NCBI RefSeq assembly: GCF_947499945.1
Contig: NZ_CANMQD010000001.1
Span: 1,736,001 to 1,800,000, forward strand
Length of the DNA stretch: 64,000 nucleotides
Origin: an uncultured Sulfitobacter sp.
Lineage (GTDB): Bacteria; Pseudomonadota; Alphaproteobacteria; Rhodobacterales; Rhodobacteraceae
Direction: 5' to 3'
Shown: positions 51,990 to 58,799 of the stretch, one piece after another
Numbering within the stretch: position 1 is the stretch's first letter
Layout: each line of letters opens with the position of its first letter
Program-made: the position numbers and the translations under genes
Notes under the pieces: generated by a model
Databases searched by the model: none
Told to the model about the DNA's origin: nothing
Seen by the model: only the letters and a program-made list of their open reading frames with translations

Positions 51990-52871
51990 CTACAGTAGCG
52001 CCGCCAAAAGAAGCGGTAATGCGCCGACAGATATCAGGGTCGACACCACGACCAGACCTGCGACCGACTCAGCATCTGCGCCATATTTTTCGGCTAGCAT
52101 ATAGGAGGTTACGGCGACGGGAGTTGCCACTTGGAGCACCAGCACGCCAAAGGCGACGCGGTCCAAGGCGAAGGCCAAGCCGGCCAGCCATGCGATGCCG
52201 ACACAAAAGGCCAGTTTGAGCGCCGAGAGCACCACCGCCCGACCGATTCCTTTTGGTGTAAGACGCGCTACTGCAACACCAAGTGTGATGAGCATGAGCG
52301 GAATCGCCATTTGCCCGATCAGCTCCAGTGTGTTGGTAAGAAAAAGTGGTGTTTGCCAATCTTGCCACAAAAACAGCCCACCTAAAAGCGTGGCCCAGAC
52401 CAGCGGTTCGCGGAGCACTTTGCCAAAGCTACCCGCTCCTGCGACCAGCCAGACACCGAAAGTAAACGCCCAAATCGCCATAATCGAAAAGACGATGACA
52501 GCATGGCTAAGCCCTTCACCTCCAAAGGCAAATAGCGCCAAAGGTAGGCCCAGATTGCCGGTGTTGCCGAAAATCATCGGCGCGACATAGGTTCGGCGAT
52601 CATAGCCGGCCACGCGGATCAGACCCCATGCGATCACTGTTACGCCCCCATAGGCGGCGACTGAAGCCAGCGAGAGGGCAGTAAGGGCTGCGGGATCAAT
52701 GTCTGTCTGCATCAATGCCGTGAAGATCAGGCAGGGCACCGCAAGAGTTGTGGCAAGCTGCGTGACAAAGTTAATTCGGTATTCATATCCGAGTTTCACC
52801 CATGTAAATCCTACCGCAGCGAGCAGGAAAACAGGGGCGACGATCTCTAGAACCGTGAGTGTCAAGTTCAC
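51990..52871 (-). CDS. AEC family transporter
   Basis: A 293-residue integral membrane carrier of the auxin-efflux family, with about ten helices in two halves. The conserved crossover is visible as PMIFGNTGNLGLPLALFAFG (as FGNTGNLGLPLALFAFG) and, in the second half, GVLVLQVATPVAVTSYMLAEKYG (as QVATPVAVTSYMLAEKYG). Substrates are varied (organic acids, amino acids). It is divergent from hspQ across 84 bases with a short dyad. Confidence 0.9.
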   Translation of the reverse strand: MNLTLTVLEIVAPVFLLAAVGFTWVKLGYEYRINFVTQLATTLAVPCLIFTALMQTDIDPAALTALSLASVAAYGGVTVIAWGLIRVAGYDRRTYVAPMIFGNTGNLGLPLALFAFGGEGLSHAVIVFSIMAIWAFTFGVWLVAGAGSFGKVLREPLVWATLLGGLFLWQDWQTPLFLTNTLELIGQMAIPLMLITLGVAVARLTPKGIGRAVVLSALKLAFCVGIAWLAGLAFALDRVAFGVLVLQVATPVAVTSYMLAEKYGADAESVAGLVVVSTLISVGALPLLLAALL

Positions 52872-52913
52872 AGACTGTTTCCTTTAAGTAAGCGGCAAGT
52901 GTTGGACAAAATG

Positions 52914-52928
52914 TACTTGTTTCAAGTA
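52914..52928. promoter_or_regulatory. Short dyad between the AEC transporter and hspQ genes
   Basis: TACTTG, TTT, CAAGTA is a perfect 15-base inverted repeat in the 84-base divergent gap, 28 bases upstream of the hspQ start and 43 bases upstream of the transporter start. It is a possible operator, but such short repeats also occur by chance. Confidence 0.3.
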
Positions 52929-52955
52929 AGAACCAAGAGTAGGGAGCGCATTGCA

Positions 52956-53282
52956 ATGATTAGAACGCGCGCGAAATATCACCTGGGACAAGTGGTCCGT
53001 CATAAAAAACACCCCTTTCGCGGGGTGATTTTTGACGTGGACCCAGAGTTTGCAAATACCGAAGAATGGTATGAGTCGATTCCCGAGGAGAGCCGCCCGA
53101 TCAAGGGACAGCCGTTTTATCACCTGCTCGCCGAGAACGATCAAAGCTACTATGTGGCCTATGTGTCGGAGCAAAACCTCGTTGCGGATTACAGCGGGGA
53201 GCCGGTCGATCATCCTGATATTCCTGACCTGTTCGGCCCGTTCGAGAACGGCACATATCCGCTGCATTTCCAATTGAACTAA
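52956..53282 (+). CDS. hspQ: Heat shock protein HspQ
   Basis: A 108-residue protein of the HspQ/YccV hemimethylated-DNA-binding family. Conserved stretches are RAKYHLGQVVRHKKHPFRGVIFDVDPEF (as GQVVRHKKHPFRGVIFDVD), QPFYHLLAEND, YVAYVSEQNLV and the C-terminal HPDIPDLFG. In enterics it acts as a specificity factor for Lon and binds hemimethylated oriC. The start at 52956 has AGGGAG about nine bases upstream. A strong hairpin without T-run follows. Confidence 0.93.
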   Translation: MIRTRAKYHLGQVVRHKKHPFRGVIFDVDPEFANTEEWYESIPEESRPIKGQPFYHLLAENDQSYYVAYVSEQNLVADYSGEPVDHPDIPDLFGPFENGTYPLHFQLN

Positions 53283-53283
53283 G

Positions 53284-53310
53284 CGGGGGGTGCAATGCGT
53301 GCACCCCCCG
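53284..53310. other. GC-rich hairpin between hspQ and the gamma-glutamyltransferase gene
   Basis: CGGGGGGTGCA and TGCACCCCCCG form a perfect eleven-pair stem with a five-base loop two bases after the hspQ stop. No T-run follows on either strand, so it is a terminator-like or stabilising hairpin rather than a textbook intrinsic terminator. Confidence 0.6.
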
Positions 53311-53328
53311 TGCACCGTGTTGGCGCCC

Positions 53329-54906
53329 TTAGTATCCTAGCGCGCAGCCATCTTTGCGTGGATCAGACGCGCCTTCCAGAACGCCGCTTTCGTGGATCTT
53401 GATCGCCTGTGCACCGCCAATTGCTGTTCTGGGGATCGCGACAGTGTGACCCATCTCTGACAGCTCGGCGCGGATCGCATCCGAATACCCACGCTCGACA
53501 TTGAGGGTGCCGTTGTCGGTGAAGGCGCGGGGCGCATCGATTGCGGCCTGTGGGTCCATCCCGAAATCGGTTAGGTTGGAGGCGAAGCGCGCGTGGCCGC
53601 AACATTGGTACGCACCGCCCATTACACCGAAGGGCATAATCACACGGCCCCCCTGACGGATCATGCCGGGGATGATGGTGTGCATCGGACGCTTGCCGCC
53701 TTTAAGCTCGTTCGGGTGGCCTTCTTCCAGCGTGAAACCTGCGCCGCGGTTTTGCATCAGCAGCCCGAATTTATCGGACGCAATGCCAGAGCCGAAGCCG
53801 TGGAAGATCGAATAGATCAACGAGACGGACATGCCGTTGCCGTCGACGACGGTGATATAGATCGTGTCTTTGTGGACGGCCTCTGAAATTGCCGCCGTAC
53901 TTTGCATTGCTTTGCTCGGGTCGATGAGCGCGGCGAGGCTCTTGGCCGTGTCCATCTCAAGCATGTAATCGGCGCGGGTCGCATAATCGATATCGGCGAG
54001 GAAACGGTTGCGGGCGTCATAGGCCAGTTTGGTCGCCTCCGCCTCAATGTGGACGCGCTGTGCGCCGAGCGGGTCCATGCCTGCCATGTCGAACTGTGAC
54101 AGGATGTTGAGCATCAACAGGGCTGTTGCCCCTTGCCCGTTGGGCGGATGCTCAACCACTTCGAGGTCTTTGTAGGTGCCGGAGATGGGTGTGGTGGGGG
54201 TGCAAGCAACTGCGGCAAAATCTTCAGCGGTGTGCATGCCGCCCATGGCATTGAGCGCGGCCAACATGTCTTCGGCCACTTCGCCAGTGTAGAAGGCATC
54301 GCGGCCATCTTTTGCAACGCGGCGGAGTACTTCGGCCTGTCCGGGCGCACGGAAGATATCGCCCGCTTTGGGAGCTTTGCCGCCCATGAGGTATTTGTCG
54401 CGGGCGGACCCTTGGAGGGTATCTGCGTCATTGCCCCAATCGAAAGATACGCGCGGGGCGACGACGACGCCCTCATCCGCATAGCGGATCGCGGGGGCGA
54501 GGATCGCATCAAGGCCGAGTTTGCCAACTTTGTCGGAGAGATAGCAAAAGGCATCCATCGCGGCGGGGATGGTGACGGCATGGGCAGAGTGGAGCGGGAC
54601 AGTTTTTTCGCCCGCATCGCGCAGCAGTGCCGCATCTAGTGCGGCAGGGGCGCGGCCCGAGCCGTTGAGGGCGTGAACTTCGTCGCTGCCGCCCTCGGAC
54701 CAGAGCACAAAGCAATCGCCGCCGATCCCTGTCATCTGTGGCTCACAAATGCCTAACAGTACAGCACCCGCGATTGCGGCATCCATGGCGTTGCCGCCGC
54801 GCTCCAGCACGTCAATGGCGGCTTTTGCGCCCAGAGGGTGTGAGGTGGCGCACATGCCACCCGTTGCCAGAACAGGGGAACGACCAGGAAATTGGAAATC
54901 ACGCAT
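53329..54906 (-). CDS. Gamma-glutamyltransferase family protein
   Basis: A 525-residue N-terminal-nucleophile hydrolase. Family motifs include SHPLGAKAAIDVLERGGNAMDAA (as AAIDVLERGGNAMDAA), GICEPQMTGIGGDCF, and the small-subunit start KDTIYITVVDGNG, whose Thr aligns with the autocatalytic Thr of GGT. The substrate region is GFGSGIASDKFGLLMQNRG (as GSGIASDKFGLLMQNRG). No signal peptide is visible, so it may act in the cytosol on gamma-glutamyl or related amides. The start at 54906 has GAGG nine bases upstream; a TTG start 18 bases before it is possible. Confidence 0.9.
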   Translation of the reverse strand: MRDFQFPGRSPVLATGGMCATSHPLGAKAAIDVLERGGNAMDAAIAGAVLLGICEPQMTGIGGDCFVLWSEGGSDEVHALNGSGRAPAALDAALLRDAGEKTVPLHSAHAVTIPAAMDAFCYLSDKVGKLGLDAILAPAIRYADEGVVVAPRVSFDWGNDADTLQGSARDKYLMGGKAPKAGDIFRAPGQAEVLRRVAKDGRDAFYTGEVAEDMLAALNAMGGMHTAEDFAAVACTPTTPISGTYKDLEVVEHPPNGQGATALLMLNILSQFDMAGMDPLGAQRVHIEAEATKLAYDARNRFLADIDYATRADYMLEMDTAKSLAALIDPSKAMQSTAAISEAVHKDTIYITVVDGNGMSVSLIYSIFHGFGSGIASDKFGLLMQNRGAGFTLEEGHPNELKGGKRPMHTIIPGMIRQGGRVIMPFGVMGGAYQCCGHARFASNLTDFGMDPQAAIDAPRAFTDNGTLNVERGYSDAIRAELSEMGHTVAIPRTAIGGAQAIKIHESGVLEGASDPRKDGCALGY

Positions 54907-55168
54907 CAGGGGAGCCTCACTCAATCAAAGAACTGTCGTGAACCTAATGCGGATTGGCGGGGCTGCCAATGCGAATGCCAAAGCGAATTAGGATTGCTGA
55001 TGAGGGGGAGGTTAGTGCTCCGGCGCCGCGTACTGGGTGGGGGCAATAAAACGCGACGCCGGAGGAAGCTATATGCAGCTACAAGGAATGGTATGACGGT
55101 GAAGCGTGGCGGAAATGTGATCAGTGTGGGGCATGTTTGAGGAAATGCGTATTTGATTGCATTTTAGT

Positions 55169-55606
55169 TTAGACACCAACAGGGAGTTGCAAGCTAAGAT
55201 GATTGGCGGCACCAACACGGGAGTATTTCACGTCGGTTGCAAGCGTGTGGATCAAGTACCATCCGAATCCGCCCTCGGGCATATCGTGCGTTTCGACATC
55301 AAGGTTGGGTGTTTTTGCAAGGGGTGCTGTCCCGTCTGGCATTGGCGCACCACAGTCTATTACCGTGATGTGTAAGCCATCCGCGCCGTGGCTGCCCCGA
55401 ATCTCAATTGCGGTGAGTTCAGGTGTGCTCGCAAGGGCATGCTCCACCACGTTGTTGAGCGCCTCTGCCAGGACAAGTTCGACAGTGCCAGCGTCGTCCG
55501 TGTTGAGATGCAATGGCGCAAGACATGCCATCGCTTGGGCAAGCCCGTCCCGCACGGCATTCTCGGTCCCCTTCAGGGACACGGCAAAGGGGAGAAGTTC
55601 AGGCAA
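55169..55606 (-). CDS. RsbW-like anti-sigma serine kinase
   Basis: A 145-residue HATPase domain protein. The N-box is ELVLAEALNNVVEHA, with G1 VIDCGAPMP and G2 EGGFGWYLIH. This is the RsbW/SpoIIAB type that phosphorylates a STAS partner and binds a sigma factor or other target. It lies 24 bases downstream of the STAS gene, forming the classic pair. No sigma factor or PP2C phosphatase is in the window. Confidence 0.9.
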   Translation of the reverse strand: MPELLPFAVSLKGTENAVRDGLAQAMACLAPLHLNTDDAGTVELVLAEALNNVVEHALASTPELTAIEIRGSHGADGLHITVIDCGAPMPDGTAPLAKTPNLDVETHDMPEGGFGWYLIHTLATDVKYSRVGAANHLSLQLPVGV

Positions 55607-55630
55607 AGTGGTGGCTCCTGTCCCGTGTAA

Positions 55631-55969
55631 TCATGCACGCAGCTTTGTCAGGGCGGCCTCAACCGTGGGAAAAACGCCAAATACCGAATCCATCCGTGTG
55701 AGGCGAAATACTTTATCCACTGTTGGCGTCAATCCAGCAAGAATCAGTTTGCGATCAGGGGCGAGGTTTTTCATAGCTGCTACAATCGCGCCAAGGCCGC
55801 TCGAATCGATGAACTGAACGTGGTTGAGATCAAGAACAACGGTATCAATGCCCCCTTCGGTTGTGTCACGCATGCGGTCCTTGAAGGCCAAAGCCACGGC
55901 GGCATCAATGCGCGGTTCCTGTACGGTCACAATCTGGAGGCCGTGTTCTGTTGAGCTGGTAAGTTCCAT
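55631..55969 (-). CDS. STAS-domain anti-anti-sigma factor
   Basis: A 112-residue RsbV-like STAS protein. The signature region is VVLDLNHVQFIDSSGLGAIVA, given here as VQFIDSSGLGAIVA, with the likely phosphorylated serine in DSSG. It is the substrate of the adjacent RsbW-like kinase. The gene is first in the pair. It is divergent from the thiolase gene across 87 bases. Confidence 0.92.
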   Translation of the reverse strand: MELTSSTEHGLQIVTVQEPRIDAAVALAFKDRMRDTTEGGIDTVVLDLNHVQFIDSSGLGAIVAAMKNLAPDRKLILAGLTPTVDKVFRLTRMDSVFGVFPTVEAALTKLRA

Positions 55970-56056
55970 GATATATTCCTGTAAGGATTACGTGCTCTCC
56001 TCTCCTAAAGCCAAATGGCTAAGAAGTTGTAAGCACATCAAATTGGGAGAGCGGAA

Positions 56057-57229
56057 ATGCACAAAGTGGTTATTGTAGGCGCTGCGCGCACGCCGATGGG
56101 CGGATTTCAGGGTGCGTTTTCGGAGATGACAGCGGCGGAATTGGGCGGAGCAGCTATCCGTGCAGCACTGAGCGGTGCAGGCCCAGCTGTTGTGGAAGAG
56201 GTGCTGATGGGTTGTGTTCTGCCCGCAGGTCAGGGGCAAGCGCCCGCGCGTCAGGCGGGGTTTGCCGCTGGATTGGGTGAGGAAGTACCGGCGACCACGC
56301 TCAATAAGATGTGCGGCTCTGGCATGAAAGCGGCGATGATCGGATTTGACCAGATCGCCCTTGGGCATACGGCAGTGATGGTTGCAGGCGGGATGGAAAG
56401 CATGACGAACGCGCCCTATGTGCTGCCCAAGATGCGCGGCGGGGCGCGGTTGGGCCATGCGGCTGTGGTCGATCATATGTTCCTCGACGGGTTGGAGGAT
56501 GCCTATGACAAGGGGCGCTTGATGGGGACATTTGCAGAGGATTGTGCGGAAACGTTTCAGTTCACGCGTCAGGTACAGGACGACTATGCGCTGGCCTCGC
56601 TGAGCCGTGCGTTGGAGGCACAGGAGAGCGGTGCTTTTGCCGACGAAATTGCAGCGGTTGACGTGAAATCCCGCAAGGGGAGTGTGATAGTGGATGCCGA
56701 CGAGCAGCCCAAGAGCGCGCGGCCTGACAAAATCCCACAACTCAAGCCTGCGTTCCGTGAAGGAGGCACTGTGACAGCGGCGAATTCTTCTTCGATCTCC
56801 GATGGCGCGGCGGCGCTTATCCTCGCCTCTGAGGAGGCTGCTAGGGCCCAAGGCCTCACCATTCGCGCTCACATAGTGGGCCATGCCAGCCATGCCCAAG
56901 CGCCAGGGCTATTCACCACTGCCCCCGTGCCTGCCGCGCAAAAACTGCTCAAGCAGATCGGCTGGAGCAAGGATGACGTGGACCTTTGGGAAGTGAACGA
57001 GGCTTTTGCTGTGGTGCCGCTCGCCTTTATGCATGAGATGGGAATCGACCACGAAAAGGTGAACGTAAACGGTGGTGCCTGTGCGTTGGGCCATCCGATT
57101 GGCGCATCGGGTGCGCGAATCATGGTGACACTCCTCAACGCATTGGAGAAACGTGGCCTGAAACGCGGTATTGCGGCCATCTGTATCGGTGGCGGCGAAG
57201 GCACTGCTATCGCGATTGAGCGCGCCTGA
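56057..57229 (+). CDS. Acetyl-CoA C-acetyltransferase (thiolase)
   Basis: A 390-residue thiolase that condenses or cleaves acyl-CoA. The acyl-enzyme cysteine is in TLNKMCGSGMKA (about residue 88), with the second active Cys and the His in NVNGGACALGHPIGASGAR. The catalytic His is in WEVNEAFAVV. The start at 56057 has GGGAG upstream. It is an acetoacetyl-CoA/beta-ketothiolase by family; chain-length choice is unknown. The following gene begins 50 bases downstream. Confidence 0.94.
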   Translation: MHKVVIVGAARTPMGGFQGAFSEMTAAELGGAAIRAALSGAGPAVVEEVLMGCVLPAGQGQAPARQAGFAAGLGEEVPATTLNKMCGSGMKAAMIGFDQIALGHTAVMVAGGMESMTNAPYVLPKMRGGARLGHAAVVDHMFLDGLEDAYDKGRLMGTFAEDCAETFQFTRQVQDDYALASLSRALEAQESGAFADEIAAVDVKSRKGSVIVDADEQPKSARPDKIPQLKPAFREGGTVTAANSSSISDGAAALILASEEAARAQGLTIRAHIVGHASHAQAPGLFTTAPVPAAQKLLKQIGWSKDDVDLWEVNEAFAVVPLAFMHEMGIDHEKVNVNGGACALGHPIGASGARIMVTLLNALEKRGLKRGIAAICIGGGEGTAIAIERA

Positions 57230-57278
57230 TCCTTGTCATTTTGCCATAAACTCAACTCAAACAGAAGCACCCAAGCCC

Positions 57279-57737
57279 ATGCCTATCGACTATGACCACC
57301 TCGCCAAAACCATCGCTGCTCTGACTGAGGGTGAAACCGATGCCGTAGCGCTCATGGCGACTGTGGCCTGCGAAGTGTACCACAGCGATGATCGTTTTGA
57401 CTGGACGGGGTTTTACCGCGTGACGGGGCCACAAATGCTCAAGATCGGGCCGTATCAGGGCGGGCATGGGTGTTTGGTGATCCCGTTCAACCGCGGTGTT
57501 TGCGGTGCTGCGGCACGGACGGGTGAAGCTCAGTTGGTGCCGGATGTGGAGGCCTTTGAAGGGCATATCGCTTGTGCCAGCTCTACGCGGTCGGAATTGG
57601 TGTTGCCTGTGTTTGGGGGGCAAGGGCAGCTGTTGGGAGTGTTTGATCTGGATAGCGACCAGTTAAACGCCTTTACCCAAGCGGATGCAGACGCGCTGGC
57701 AGGTATCCTAAAAACGACATTTGCCGCCGTGAAATAA
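57279..57737 (+). CDS. Free-methionine-(R)-sulfoxide reductase (GAF type)
   Basis: A 152-residue GAF-domain reductase of free L-methionine-(R)-sulfoxide. The expected motifs are FDWTGFYRV, GPYQGGHGCLVIPFNRGVCG with its two cysteines, and HIACASSTRSELVLPVF with the catalytic Cys. These three cysteines match the active-site set of the fRMsr family. The start at 57279 gives the short typical protein; upstream codons overlap the thiolase gene. It may protect methionine during the C1 metabolism encoded next door, which is inference. Confidence 0.9.
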   Translation: MPIDYDHLAKTIAALTEGETDAVALMATVACEVYHSDDRFDWTGFYRVTGPQMLKIGPYQGGHGCLVIPFNRGVCGAAARTGEAQLVPDVEAFEGHIACASSTRSELVLPVFGGQGQLLGVFDLDSDQLNAFTQADADALAGILKTTFAAVK

Positions 57738-57834
57738 TACTAGATTTTTTCACGGACCTCTGACAGGGTTTTGTCAGGACCCGCGTTTGGGAGTGGAGCG
57801 CGGGGTCTGAACAGTCCTTTTTGCTAGAGGTTCC

Positions 57835-58407
57835 ATGCGCCACGATCTGCCTGACACCCATTTGACGCTTGGCGCTGATTTGCGTGCGCTGCGCCGTGCG
57901 CGTGGCATTACGCTTGCGCAGATGGCGCAGGCGTTGGGGCGTTCGGTGGGTTGGCTCAGTCAGGTGGAACGGGACAAATCAGAACCGTCAATCACAGACT
58001 TGCGGTTGATTGCGGCGCAATTCGATGTGCCTGTGTCGATCCTCTTTCGCCATGCGGCGGCCCCTGCGGATGAGGCGGGATATGTGGTGCGCAGTGGCAC
58101 GCGGCGGCCGATCGGGTCGAGCGTGGCGGGACTGGTTGAAGAGCTACTCTCCCCCGACCTCACTGATGATTTCGAGATGGTGCATTCCACATTCGCCCCC
58201 CACAGCCGCATCAAGCACGCTGTGCAGCGGCCGACGCAAGAGGTCGGCTATGTCATTTCCGGCACGCTCGAGATGGAGATTGCTGGGAAGGTTCATACCC
58301 TGAATGCAGGCGATAGTTTTCGTGTGCGGGGGGAGCCGTTTCGCTGGGCCAATCGCACCCCTGATCCCGTGGTGGCGATCTGGGTCATCGCCCCGCCTGT
58401 GTATTGA
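57835..58407 (+). CDS. XRE-type regulator with cupin domain
   Basis: A 190-residue transcription regulator. The N-terminal helix-turn-helix (about 12-66) has LRALRRARGITLAQMAQALG and VGWLSQVERDKSEPS. The C-terminal cupin (about 110-186) has EVGYVISGTLEMEIAGKVHTL (as VGYVISGTLEMEIAG) and GDSFRVRGEPF. Such proteins sense small ligands and control adjacent catabolic genes. It begins a five-gene run whose members overlap or nearly touch, so it probably regulates the methyl-transfer genes after it. Confidence 0.92.
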   Translation: MRHDLPDTHLTLGADLRALRRARGITLAQMAQALGRSVGWLSQVERDKSEPSITDLRLIAAQFDVPVSILFRHAAAPADEAGYVVRSGTRRPIGSSVAGLVEELLSPDLTDDFEMVHSTFAPHSRIKHAVQRPTQEVGYVISGTLEMEIAGKVHTLNAGDSFRVRGEPFRWANRTPDPVVAIWVIAPPVY

Positions 58408-58418
58408 GAGGGTTCGCT

Positions 58419-58799
58419 GTGTTGAATGGTTCATGTTTATGCGGGGCAGTTACTTTTACGGCCAAGGGTGCTGCGCGTGATCCTGCGGCCTGTCACTGCA
58501 CGCAATGCCGCAAGCAATCAGGGCATCACTGGGCATCCGTGCAAGTGATGGATGCAGATTTAACGATTACGGGCAACCCGACATGGTTTGCATCCAGTGA
58601 AAGTGCGAAGCGCGGGTTTTGCCCGACTTGCGGGTCCTTCCTGTTTTGGAAGGGTGAAGATGATCCTGACACTGGCGTCAGCCTTGGCGCGGTGGACGGG
58701 CCAACGGGTCTGCGGCTGGAGCGCCACATTTTTACCGCCGATAAAGGCGATTATTACGACATTGCGGACACCATCCCCCAAGAGGAGCAAGAGACATGA
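58419..58799 (+). CDS. GFA family protein (glutathione-dependent formaldehyde-activating-like)
   Basis: A 126-residue zinc protein of the GFA family. The cysteine pairs are visible as GSCLCGAVTF, CHCTQCRKQSG and FCPTCGSFLFW. The start is taken as GTG at 58419, because GAGAGGG lies six bases upstream; an in-frame TTG at 58404 is weaker. The prototype was reported to combine glutathione with formaldehyde, although that activity has been questioned. Its place between the regulator and two FAD/GcvT demethylases, whose reaction can release formaldehyde, fits a formaldehyde-handling role. The start of the next gene overlaps its stop by four bases. Confidence 0.88.
   Translation: MLNGSCLCGAVTFTAKGAARDPAACHCTQCRKQSGHHWASVQVMDADLTITGNPTWFASSESAKRGFCPTCGSFLFWKGEDDPDTGVSLGAVDGPTGLRLERHIFTADKGDYYDIADTIPQEEQET

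Noticed and set aside
54907-55168. Gap after the gamma-glutamyltransferase start, tested for small genes or RNAs
   Set aside because: Short open frames present lack ribosome sites and recognisable composition; no hairpin with T-run, so nothing is called.
57774-57822. Imperfect hairpin and T-run after the methionine sulfoxide reductase gene
   Set aside because: The stem needs bulges and the T-run is separated from it, so I did not call a terminator.
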